DNA from: Neolentinus lepideus HHB14362 ss-1
Lineage: Eukaryota > Basidiomycota > Agaricomycetes > Gloeophyllales > Gloeophyllaceae
NCBI GenBank assembly: GCA_001632425.1
Contig: KV425582.1
Coordinates: 190,611-254,610, forward strand
Length of the DNA stretch: 64,000 nucleotides
Direction of reading: 5' to 3'
Shown here one piece after another: positions 1 to 8,434 of the stretch. The position numbers were made by a program, and so were the translations under genes. Every line of letters starts with the position of its first letter. Positions within the stretch are counted from its first letter, which is position 1. Under the pieces are notes generated by a model. It was not told the DNA's origin. It ran no database searches and saw only the letters and a list, made by a program, of their open reading frames with translations.

Positions 1-141
1 TGTCTATGATGAATTGACCAGAAATTGGGTCAAGTGGTACCAGTTTATGAAGGAGACTAATCTGACAGGTACGTATTCAGTAGCATTCTGTCTCACATCC
101 ACTCATCCAACTTGATAGTGCCGAACGCGCACCTCGAGTGA
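1..141 (+). CDS. C-terminal end of a probable UstYa-family (DUF3328) protein, partial
   Basis: The window begins inside an open frame reading VYDELTRNWVKWYQFMKE. It is interrupted by a 50-nt GT-AG intron (69-118) and then runs to a TGA at 139-141. In UstYa-like proteins the conserved CRDW motif is followed by a [VI]Y-[DE]-E-x-W stretch and a short charged tail, and this fragment fits that position. The complete neighbour at 929-1654 ends in the same way (CRDW, VVYQEVEKNH, EWL). The call rests on this tail alone, because the diagnostic HxxHC motifs lie outside the window. If correct, the locus has at least two UstYa-type genes in tandem. An unrelated protein with a similar helical tail cannot be excluded. 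Confidence 0.42.
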
Positions 142-158
142 TTGTAAACAAGATCTTC

Positions 159-494
159 GAAGAGCCTTTCTCAGGAGATGGTCTCAGTCACCAGACAATA
201 AGTGTTGGCGTTCACATAGCTGTACTTGAATCATTACTATTATGATGTAGAGTCGGAAGAAGTCCAACTTATGGCGTGGAAGTCCTTGTAATCGGCCAAG
301 TCAACTCCTGAGTCCTAGGCTCGTGGCCATCTCCCCCAGCGCAGTCGCTGGAAAGAGCCTTTCCCAAGAGAGCAAGTGTTGGCATTCACATAGCTGTACC
401 TGAAATCATTACTATCATGATGTAGAGTCAGAAGCAGTCCAACTTGTGGCGTGGGAGTCCCTGTAATTGGCCAAGTCAACTCCCGAGCCCTGAC
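159..494. repeat. Imperfect tandem duplication of about 150 bp (copies 159-316 and 351-494)
   Basis: Both copies begin with GAGCCTTTC and contain TTCACATAGCTGTAC, TGATGTAGAGTC and GGCCAAGTCAACTCC in the same order. The first copy carries about 20 extra bases near its start. They lie just downstream of the partial UstYa-type gene and do not extend a convincing reading frame, so they are probably a local duplication of 3'-flanking DNA. Confidence 0.75.
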
Positions 495-928
495 GGATTC
501 AAAACTCTGATTCTGCTGTCCTGGAACATATGCGAAAGCACGCCTGTTGATTTGGCGCTTGGACTCTCTATCAAGGAGGCTAACCATTTTCAACCAGCCA
601 TCTATCCCGAGCGTCTGCTGCACTGAGCTTCTATGATGGGGAGTCTATATGGAATAATTGCCCTCTGCAACATGAGAGAACAAAGGTACTACCAAAGCGT
701 CTGATGCATGTAGCTAGACACTTGCGGCGCGCCGGCTGATCAAATCCCCGTTCTCTCCCGTTATACTATCGAGTTCTGCGCAGCGGTCCTTGCCTGTTTG
801 AGCCGCGTTCACATTCATGACATGAGCGGCCGAAATGCACTGCATCCCGGGGATCTGGCTGTCATGAAGATTTGCATACATGCCCCGCTCACTGCTCACT
901 CGCTAGACTCTTTGCACCGTCTGCATAC
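495..928. other. Intergenic DNA upstream of the UstYa-type gene
   Basis: No supportable gene is seen. Short open frames on both strands lack splice context or family resemblance. The right half should hold the promoter of the gene starting at 929; no clear TATA box was found. Confidence 0.5.
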
Positions 929-1654
929 ATGTCGATTCCTCGTTCCAAGCTCACAGTACTCGCCCTTTGTTGCCTGGCTGTGGCGAAAGCATTCCTAATT
1001 GTCCTCGTTTCTCATGCGAGGGACCGCTACTCCAGCCGTTTAAACAGTCCGTACAGTCCGTAGCCAGCCTGTTGCATTGAGAGGCGTTCTGCTAACGCAA
1101 AATCTAGATTTTTTGGGAGATGACTACCCACGGTTGTGGGAGATAGACGGCCTACGTCCGATCCGCATGTTTCAAGAAGATACGGTACACTATCAAATGG
1201 ACGATCCTGTCGCCGACATCGAATGGGATGCCCTGGCCCCGGGACGTGGGCTTATATACTTTGGAGAAGATCATGCACCTTTCACTATCTCTATGTTCCA
1301 CCAACTTCGATGCGTGAATGTTATTCGTGGCGAGCTTGTACGCCGGCACTCCGAAGATGATTTTGACTCGACTCCTCCATATCTCGTCCAGCACTGCCTG
1401 AACTACATACGGCAGGTGTTTCTGTGCAATATAGACATTCGTTTGGACATGGTACTTGGGCCTGTGGGTTATGTATACCCGCACCCTTACACCTGTCGAG
1501 ACTGGAACGTCGTCTACCAAGAGGTCGAGAAAAATCATCGGATGCATTCTGAGTGGTTATCGAACAGAGAGGTCTGTCCCTCTCTGCCTGGCATTTCCTC
1601 CCGTATACTAATTCCTCGGACTGTTTGCAGCGTAATCTCACCGCTACAGCATGA
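929..1654 (+). CDS. UstYa-family (DUF3328) oxidase-like type II membrane protein
   Basis: UstYa-family proteins are membrane-anchored oxidases that cyclise or hydroxylate fungal ribosomal peptides. Exon 1 starts at 929 and encodes a short cytosolic N-terminus and one membrane helix (LTVLALCCLAVAKAFLIVLV). Exon 2 (1108-1571) holds the family core: GDDYPRLWEID, MFHQLRC, PYLVQHCLNYIRQ, and YTCRDWNVVYQEVEKNH. Exon 3 (1631-1654) adds a few residues to a TGA. The second intron is 1572-1630. The first intron ends at 1107 after a CTAAC branch site; its donor is either GT 1047 or GT 1056, both phase-compatible, giving 201 or 204 residues, normal for the family. The first metal-binding-type motif, usually HxxHC, reads HQLRC here, so one His is Arg; the second (HC..YxRQ) is intact. 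Three small secreted-peptide genes follow directly downstream. Confidence 0.82.
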
Positions 1655-2098
1655 TACATCATTGTGGCAGTGCGATTTAGATCGCAGGCGAGCGGCGACG
1701 AGAGAGATTGATTCCTCAGTTTCAATGGCGACTGGCACGACGACTTACTTTGTATGTACCTGGTTCTGCATAATTTCGGAGCATTTGTGAACCCGATTTG
1801 CAATAACGAGACGAAAGGGGATGAGTGGGACTTTTACCCGCCCACTGCGCTGCACCGCATCAGGTTCGCTTGTGTCACAGGTACCATGATTTTCCTACAC
1901 GTCCGATGTTGCGCTGGCGGTGTAGATACCGCCGAAACTAGCCCAGGTGGAACCGTTATCAGAAGTCATCGTTCATGAATGTGAGCGGTACATTTCGGCA
2001 GAGCTATGCGATGACGAGCGGGTGTGTCGTATTTTTCGAGGGTATAGATGTTTTAGCATGGCGCCGCCAATCGGCGGTATACTTGCAAGACGCAGACA
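1655..2098. other. Intergenic DNA between the UstYa-type gene and peptide gene 1
   Basis: No gene is supported. From about 1985 the sequence resembles the DNA upstream of peptide gene 2 (shared GCGGTAC, TTTCGGCAG, GCTATGCG, ATGCCGCCAAT-like blocks). The duplicated unit therefore includes at least 110 bp of promoter upstream of the TATA box. Confidence 0.5.
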
Positions 2099-2104
2099 TA
2101 TAAA
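2099..2104 (+). promoter_or_regulatory. TATA box of peptide gene 1
   Basis: TATAAA in the context GACGCAGACATATAAATGC lies exactly 56 nt before the ATG. Spacing and context are the same in all three copies, which supports it as the core promoter. Confidence 0.7.
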
Positions 2105-2154
2105 TGCTGCCGCATACATGGGTGGTTCCATATCTCTAACCTCCCGAATATAAA

Positions 2155-2365
2155 ATGAAGACATCAATTCTTGTTAACATTCTATTGGGGATATGCCTCG
2201 TCGCTGGTGTGGCACAGGCGGGACACATTTCCGACAACTTGGAAGGTGAGCAGAGAGGCGTTCTACGTCTCTCCAGACTCACTCAGCTGGTCAACGATAG
2301 CCGAGGCTCTTGCAGCCCCTGTGGTAGACGCGGACGTCCTTGCTACTGCAGTCATTGGGGGATAA
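2155..2365 (+). CDS. Small secreted peptide, copy 1 (candidate RiPP precursor)
   Basis: This is a two-exon gene: exon 1 is 2155-2245, the intron 2246-2300 (55 nt, GTGAGC to ATAG), and exon 2 is 2301-2365. The 51-residue product starts MKTSILVNILLGICLVAG and ends a predicted signal peptide at GVAQA. A short spacer (GHISDNLE) follows, then a 21-residue tail starting AEALAAPVVDADVL and ending AVIGG. The mature part has no Cys, Tyr, Trp or Lys-Arg. Donor, acceptor and intron phase are identical in copies 2 and 3, and exon 2 has the same length in all three without indels; this is why the spliced reading is preferred. It lies downstream of a UstYa-type gene, as dikaritin precursors do. A plain secreted effector-like peptide is the main alternative. 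No homologue was recognised by eye. Confidence 0.72.
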
Positions 2366-2381
2366 CCTCTGAGGAATTACC

Positions 2382-2440
2382 GTGAGTCCGCCATGTTTCG
2401 TCTGCCCTTTCGGCTGATGATGCATATGCCTTATCTTCAG
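2382..2440 (+). other. Probable 3'-UTR intron of peptide gene 1
   Basis: A GTGAGTCCG donor lies 16 nt after the stop codon, and CTTATCTTCAG closes the interval. Copies 2 and 3 keep the donor (3419 and near 3979). Copy 3 keeps the acceptor as CTTTAG, while in copy 2 it appears to have moved to a later AG. The role is unknown. Confidence 0.5.
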
Positions 2441-2639
2441 ATCGAGGAGGTTTTGACATACTGTCTTGCATCCGTATACCGCTTGAGGTCGATTGAACAG
2501 TGTTGCGCGATTGTATTGAAGACTTTGCAGCGGAAATGGTCTGGCGATATGCGCATACTGTAGTGACCGGATGAGCTATGGAAACAAAGTGACGGAGCAT
2601 TTATGAACCGTGGAACGGTATCGAAAAGACTATGTATTC

Positions 2640-3020
2640 TTGCTACCGTGTACATAACCACCTACACATTCTATATACCAGGTAACGGAACTGCACGGGT
2701 ATGGGAGCAGATTGCATTTCGCGATACCCGTAACCCGACGGGTCTCAAAAAGAGCCTCCGCATTTTTGAAGCCAAAAACCGCGCAACCCGTGTACTCATA
2801 CCCGACCCGCCGTGAGTACGTGTATCGGTATGCGCTCGGGCACCCGCGGGACGGGCGAAAATGATAGCTCATCCATGGAAGAAAGACATACCTAAGACTG
2901 GATGTGACCTCGGGCTGCAGACGTCTCAGATCCGCAGCAGGCCAGCACGGCCTCGCTCGCAGCTTTGTAGCCCGGGACTACCGGGTGGTAGTCTGTAGCC
3001 CGCAGCCGCGCCGTTAGCGG
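2640..3020. other. DNA interrupting the peptide-gene repeat, rich in CCCG/CGGG motifs
   Basis: The ATG-to-ATG spacing is 1041 bp from copy 1 to 2 but only 556 bp from copy 2 to 3. The extra roughly 0.4-0.5 kb lies here and has no counterpart after copies 2 or 3. It contains several ACCCG/CGGGT units in both orientations (for example near 2725, 2740, 2790, 2805 and 2840). It looks like an insertion, but no terminal repeats or target duplication could be fixed by eye. Confidence 0.4.
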
Positions 3021-3139
3021 GCGCCGGGCGGTACGTTCTCTACGTTTCGGCAGGGCTATGCGGGCGGGTTTGTTGCATTTTTTGAAGGATCTTTGAGTAC
3101 GATGCCGCCAATTACCGGTATACCTGCAAGACGCAGACA

Positions 3140-3145
3140 TATAAA
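3140..3145 (+). promoter_or_regulatory. TATA box of peptide gene 2
   Basis: TATAAA in GCAGACATATAAATGC, 56 nt before the ATG, is the same arrangement as in copies 1 and 3. Confidence 0.7.
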
Positions 3146-3195
3146 TGCTGCCGCATACATGGGTAGTCCCGTATCTCTAACCTCCCGAATCCAAA

Positions 3196-3409
3196 ATGAA
3201 GACGTTCATTCTTGTTGTTAACATTCTGTTTGGGATATGCCTCGTCGCTGGTGTGGCACAGGCAGGACGCATTTCCGACAATTTGGAAGGTGAGCAGAGG
3301 CTTTCTACGTCTCTCTCCTGACTCGCTCAGCTGGTCAACGATAGCCGAGGCTCTTGCATCTCCTGAGGAAGACGCGATGGTCCTTGCTGCTGCAGCCATT
3401 GAGGGATAA
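3196..3409 (+). CDS. Small secreted peptide, copy 2 (candidate RiPP precursor)
   Basis: Exon 1 is 3196-3289, the intron 3290-3344 (55 nt), and exon 2 is 3345-3409, giving 52 residues. The N-terminus MKTFILVVNILFGICLVAG has one extra Val relative to copy 1. The spacer is GRISDNLE and the tail begins AEALASPEEDAMVL and ends AAIEG. Exon 1 and the flanks are nearly identical to copy 1, while exon 2 carries many amino-acid changes with no length change. If the intron is retained the protein stops after about ten residues, which again supports splicing. Product function is unknown; see copy 1. Confidence 0.72.
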
Positions 3410-3695
3410 CCCATTACCGTGAGTTCGCCATGTTTCGTCTGCCCGTGACGGCTGATGATACTATGCCTTATCTTTCGATCGACAGCGACCACAGAAGAGG
3501 TTTTGGCATATTGTTGCATCTGTATACTGCTTGAGGCTGATTGAACAGTGCTGCGTGATTGTATTTAAGACTTTGCAGCGGAAATAGATCTGGCAATATG
3601 TGTATACTGTACTGACCGGATAAGCTACGGAAACAAAGTGATGAAACACTTACGAACCGTGGAACCGTTCCCACTGTATCTGCAAGACGTAGACA

Positions 3696-3701
3696 TATAA
3701 A
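3696..3701 (+). promoter_or_regulatory. TATA box of peptide gene 3
   Basis: TATAAA in GTAGACATATAAATGC, 56 nt before the ATG, conserved with copies 1 and 2. Confidence 0.7.
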
Positions 3702-3751
3702 TGCTGCCGCATATAAGGGTAGTCCCACATCTCTAACCCCTCGGATCCAAA

Positions 3752-3964
3752 ATGAAGACTTTCATTCTTGTTACCATTCTATTGGGAATATGCCGCGCCG
3801 CTGGTGTGACACAGGCGGGGCCCGTTTCCAACATCTTGGAAGGTGAGCAGAGAGACTTTCTACGTCTCTTCCCTGACTCGCTCAGCTGATCAACGATAGT
3901 CGAGGCTCTTACAGCCCCCGAGGTAGATGCGGACGTCCTTAGTGATGTAGCCATTGAGGGATAA
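3752..3964 (+). CDS. Small secreted peptide, copy 3 (candidate RiPP precursor)
   Basis: Exon 1 is 3752-3842, the intron 3843-3899 (57 nt), and exon 2 is 3900-3964, giving 51 residues. The signal peptide starts MKTFILVTILLGICRAAG, with an Arg inside the hydrophobic stretch that may weaken it. The spacer is GPVSNILE and the tail starts VEALTAPEVDADVL and ends VAIEG. It is the most diverged of the three copies. A -AI-x-G ending is shared with copy 2, and copy 1 ends -VIGG. The function is unknown, and this copy could be decaying. Confidence 0.66.
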
Positions 3965-4599
3965 CCTCTGAGCGATTACCGTGAGTATGTTTCGTGTGCC
4001 CGATGGTTGATGATGTTATGCCTTATCTTTAGATCAACAAATACCACGGAGAAGGTGTTGATATATTATTGTCTTGCATCCGTATACCGATTGAACAGTG
4101 CTGAGTGATTGTATTTGAGACTTTGTAGCAGAAATAGATCTAGTGATATGTGAATACTGATAAACAAAGTGACGAAGCACTTACGAACCGTGGAACCATT
4201 CCCGCTCACTGGTCATGTCACATTTTATCAGCGAACTTAAGCTTGATTGACATACCATCCGATTGACATAGCCTCCAATCACGACGTATAACTTGCTGGG
4301 CCATTGCTGCGCATGGCAGTAAATTTGACGCGTACTAACTCCCACGATAACAAAACGATAGGGCCGAGTCTACTACTAGATCAGTCAGGGCAAACAGTCA
4401 ATCAAAAGATGTCTATTTGTGCGTACTACTACGCTCATATATATCGACATCATTTACCTGGGAAGACAAAAGTTGTGATAAAGACTACAAGCATGCCATC
4501 CCACGGTGACTCGGCATCGATGTTCCCAAATTCGGCACCATGCTCGTCTTTCGTTAACTCAGGACACTTCCATTGTTTCCCAGGGCACTGAAATATACA
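3965..4599. other. Intergenic DNA between peptide gene 3 and the GNAT gene
   Basis: The first 240 bp are the 3' part of the peptide repeat, ending in GAACCGTGGAACC as in the other copies. A short repeat TTGACATA(C/G) occurs at about 4247 and 4263. No fourth peptide copy and no other gene was found. The two genes are convergent. Confidence 0.5.
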
Positions 4600-5618
4600 T
4601 TAATGTTCTCTAGTCAAGCATATAACGGGGAAATCGCCAGTGGGGGCATCTGCATTTATCCGGCCCCTGATACCAAAACCCATAGCAAGGTATTTCGGCA
4701 CCTAAATTAGAATGTTTCAGACTTGAGCAACTAGACGTTATGAGGAGGGACGGCGTACGTTGACTTCCCTGTCGGTCATTAGACCGAGAAATCCACCATG
4801 TAGAGCGGCCTAATGCAGATTAGCAAGTGACTGGCTGTCCTTCGGTTGGAACTTCACCTTATTATAGATGGTAGTAATCAAAGCTGTCCCGAAGCCGCGT
4901 TGCTGGAAATTTGGGTCCGTAGTAAACCATGGGCACCACCAACGCCTAGTTCCTTCCTGAAGAAAGTGTCACTACCAGAACCTAGTGTCCAATACAAGAA
5001 TACTTACTTCGTCCGAGAATATATCGCGACGGAAGTCTCTCAATAGTGTAACGTACTAAGGCCTATTATGAGTACACCAGTAAATAAAGACTGCGATGAC
5101 TGTACCGTGGTCGACCACCATTTTTTTGCCTCAGGTGAAATCTTCGTCATAAAGTCGTTGAATCCCAGTGCCTTCTGATCATCTCTAAGAAGAGTTACAG
5201 TTTGCGGCGCGTCAAAAAAGTGAAAGGACGCACGTGGAAAATAGCTGGCGCCCAGGCGGAAACCATAATGAAACCGTTACGATCTCTTCGGTATGTTTGT
5301 TCATGACGACATAGATCACATCTTCAAGAGCCCCAGCGCGCAGCATTGCACGGAGAAGAATGGGATGAAGACTCCAGTCTCCACCTACCATTGCCTTCTG
5401 AGACGGATGATCTATTGCGTTAGCCCGGATGAGTAGATTCAACTCGTGGTTTCTGACTAGCGGCTCACTTTGTCCATAGGCCCGGTCTGCGAGAGCCACC
5501 ATGTGGTCTACCTGTGCATCTAAGCACAGCCTGTGTTACACGGTTGAGGAGAAATCTGTCAAAAGAGTGACGTACCAGTTGGACTGTGCAGATGTTTGAC
5601 GATGAAGTCAGTATCCAT
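4600..5618 (-). CDS. GNAT-family N-acetyltransferase
   Basis: A seven-exon model closes in frame for 235 residues: 5618-5576, 5519-5234, 5184-5106, 5055-5008, 4956-4858, 4809-4759 and 4701-4600, with introns of 48-57 nt. It starts MDTDFIVKHLHSPT. Family signs in order are an N-terminal helix with ADRAYGQSEPLVRN, strand residues VSLWFPPGRQLF, the linker SPEAKKWWSTT, the acetyl-CoA loop QQRGFGTALI (Q-x-x-G-x-G) and the tail VPKYLAMGFGIRGR. Such fungal proteins transfer an acetyl group from acetyl-CoA to amines; the substrate cannot be told from sequence. It ends 0.6 kb from the peptide genes and could acetylate their product, but the family is common in basidiomycetes and the neighbourhood may be chance. 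Confidence 0.83.
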
Positions 5619-6786
5619 CTTCAGGCTTTCAGGAGGGCAGAGTTGCGGTGTCTCAGACCGTGGCGGCCGAATATATAGCATGTGTGCTGAAGCCGTCTGC
5701 AGCAGTCACATCAATGGCATCATGACATATTCTACGGCCTAGTGCGTGATCAATGATTTGTACTCGAATGATCTTCGCAGAAGCCATCCTACTATTACTT
5801 ACTTAGAGAATGACACAAATAGCATGCTGTGTCCTATGCCGCGGCGTGTCGACATTCAAAGGCGATGACTCTGATAGCAATTTTAGAATGACGAGGTCTC
5901 TGAGACAATGCACCTGCATTCTGATGCAGCTTACTCCTTGTAATGACCAGCTTGAAGTGCCTCGGGTTGACACTGTCTCCGTCCTGAGTTGCCAAAATTG
6001 GACTGAGTAGCCGTTTGTGATCGCTGGGATTTGCCGGAGATCACACAGCGGTACGTTCGAACCGTACCTCTATCATCGTCGCGGCTTCTGTTAATACTGC
6101 TACGCGAATTGATCTCATACCGCGTCTTAAGACTGGAGAAGCTCTACCCTAAACACAAGAGTAACGGGGACGTAACGTATGCTTCCTGCTCCCTTAGCGC
6201 CCAGCGCCCAGGAAGCCACCGCCCAGGAAGTCTGAATCAAGTTGGTTGCCACTTCATATCCCTAGGCCTTCAGGAGCTATCAGGATGGAAGCTCGAGCCT
6301 TGAAATGTGCACATGCTCTCCAGAGCTCACAGGGCGATTCGATTATCAAACCCTCAGTCCCTGCGGTCAGTTGTTTCGTTGAGAAAAGCGGTTCAATCAA
6401 AGATTGTAGTCTGCGATTGGCCGCGATGTGCTTCATTACTCTACTTGATGCAGAAATGGCTGTACAGGTTGACACAGACCGTTAAATCGACGTACCTCGC
6501 GAAGTCGCGGCCTACCTGGCGGGTTTTGCCAATCTGCGACCTAGTACCCGGCGGGTTTAGGATTTGCAATGAATTCCCTGCCGCTCGGGAAGCTTCAAGA
6601 TCAACCGGATCTTGGATGCATAGCTTGTGGACGAGTCCAAAGGCAAATAGTATATTCCAGGATACTCATCCCCGGTATTCTTTTCCCGTTCAGATCAGGA
6701 ACTGGCGCAGTGCGTGTAGCATACGAATTCATTAAGACATGAGATCCACGTTAGAACTATCTGAATATCCGTCGCGCAGTCTTACC
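5619..6786. other. Gene-poor stretch of 1.2 kb
   Basis: No gene is supported on either strand. Open frames here (up to about 140 codons) lack family resemblance and good splice sites. A small repeat of GCGCCCAGGAAG/CGCCCAGGAAG lies near 6200-6230. It contains the GNAT promoter at the left end and the promoter of the gene starting at 6787 at the right end. Confidence 0.5.
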
Positions 6787-7744
6787 ATGTTCCAGAAGAG
6801 AACGGGATACAAGCCAATCTCCCAGACTACAGACGACTCCAGTAATCCCGACACCGATTCGCGTACGCCGCTAGTTTCTCTTTACTTCCCCCTCTAACAT
6901 CCTTCGGTTCTGTACTTTAGGACATTCCCGTTCCTTGTTGACTCCACTCCTTATTGCGTGCATTAGCCTCTGCAGTCTCCTGGACGTTATCTTCGTCCTG
7001 TACCTAGCTATCCACTGGGCAAGGAGCACCCCTGCCTGGGCACTGAACCCAGACGATTTGGCGTTCCGAAGCACATATATCAATTTCGACCGCCTCTACA
7101 AGAACGATTCTCTGACCAGGAATGTTTATCCACCGCTCGTCAATATTCCGGTCGGCGTAGGGCACGTCTCTTCGACTGAGCCGCAAAGGGCATTTCCCCT
7201 CTGGCCTTCATACGACCTAGTCCACGACGGCTATGCGCCGAAAGTGGAACGCAATCTTCTTCTTACCTCCAGCGTGAGTGTTACAGGCCGTCGGTCCGCC
7301 GTGTATTCATTAAACCTCTCAATAGATCAGAACTATAGCGCAATTCCGTATTCGCGACTACGGAATGGAGAACTGCAGTCTTGTGCTTGACATACCCGCG
7401 TCCTCCCCTCAGGTCTACCCGTCCCAGGACGTCGAAGTCTGGGAGCTGCACGGCGGGCGGAAGATAAACTGGAAATCGCTGTCATGGAAGACTATGCCGC
7501 GGAGGAAAACCCAGCTGGGCACGATCTCGTTGAGTCCCGGTGTCGTCCGCCAAATTACAGGGCTGCCCTGTTCCTCTGGCTCGTATCATACGTTCGAACT
7601 ATCCTGCGCAACTGTCGAATGTCACGTCAACTTTACCAGCATGGCGGCGGAAGCTACAGGTGAGCAGCGTCCTTGCGTGTCTTATTGTATCGTCTGCTGA
7701 TAGAAAGCAAAGGCCTTTACCTCCTTCAATCGCAAACCATATGA
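6787..7744 (+). CDS. Single-pass membrane protein of a basidiomycete multicopy family, function unknown
   Basis: Four exons (6787-6862, 6921-7273, 7326-7659, 7704-7744) join in phase for 267 residues. Exon 1 (MFQKRTGYKPISQ) is polar and is followed by one membrane helix (LLTPLLIACISLCSLLDVIF). The outer part has landmarks that I recognise from many basidiomycete proteins without assigned function: FRSTYINFDRLYKN, VNIPVGVGHVSSTEP, FRIRDYGMENCSLVL, and a C-terminal GLYLLQSQTI. The start is chosen because the exon 1 donor (GTACGC at 6863) and the acceptor at 6920 give the correct phase. A role in the peptide locus is possible only by position. Confidence 0.75.
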
Positions 7745-7779
7745 CCTGGAGGTCGTATCACATATCCCTTGGAAGGAGC

Positions 7780-8205
7780 ATTTGTGACCGCTAGTTGCCT
7801 GTCCGTGATTAATCTCATGCTTGCACGCCCAGAACGCTGCATACGCAAACCATCCATATGTGCGACGGCCGGCGAACGGACTCTATCCATATTGAATAAC
7901 TACCTTCGTTTGACAAATGTCTGACACAACCCGTAATGCGGTCTCAGAACATTCCTGCATAGTATATTGTACAACTAATATCCCATTCTGGGTCCACGTC
8001 TTTCTTTGTACTTAGTCCTTAATCAAACTCCCCCGTTGTACGGATGTTCTCGAACGTGCAGTGCGGGCAGACTTTGCCTCCGACGCCCGCGCCGCCTTCG
8101 TCGAACACTTCGTCCGGTGTCCTCGTCCATCGCACTCATAGTTACCAGCGGGGGCGGCGAGGACCTGTAAAGCAACAGTTAGACACGATGATTGAAGTGT
8201 AAGGA
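7780..8205 (-). pseudogene. Decayed tandem copy of the last NPL4 exon and its 3' flank
   Basis: This stretch repeats 8207-8655: both share TTTGTGACCGCTAGTTGC, CGCAAACCA, GGCGAACGGACTC/GGCAAACGGACTC and CATAGTATATTGTACAA in the same order. On the minus strand it matches the final NPL4 exon, including the acceptor, PPPL, MDED and the zinc-finger start CPHCTFEN. The frame is broken after MDED, and the second cysteine pair is replaced by a short tail with a stop. It is thus a non-coding relic lying between the membrane-protein gene and the intact NPL4 end. Confidence 0.8.
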
Positions 8206-8434
8206 CGATTTGTGACCGCTAGTTGCTTGTCCGTGTGCATACGCAAACCACCCATACGTGCAACGCACTGGGAAAAACACTCACTACCGGCAAACGGACT
8301 CCATGTTTTCATTGAATACATTCGTCTGACGAACGCACGACACAACTCATAATGTGGTCCCCCGCATAGTATATTGTATATTGTACAACAAATACCCCAC
8401 TCTGGGTTCACTTCTTTCCTTGATCACATCCCCC

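Noticed and set aside
2155..2385. Unspliced cysteine-rich reading of peptide gene 1 (tail with SCSPCGRRGRPCYCS)
   Set aside because: Copies 2 and 3 stop within 5-20 codons in this reading, and all three share an identical donor, acceptor and phase giving same-length tails when spliced. The Cys-rich tail is a frame artefact of copy 1.
2155..3964. Peptide genes as basidiomycete mating pheromone precursors
   Set aside because: Pheromone precursors end in a CaaX farnesylation box and lack a signal peptide; these have a signal peptide and end -IGG or -IEG.
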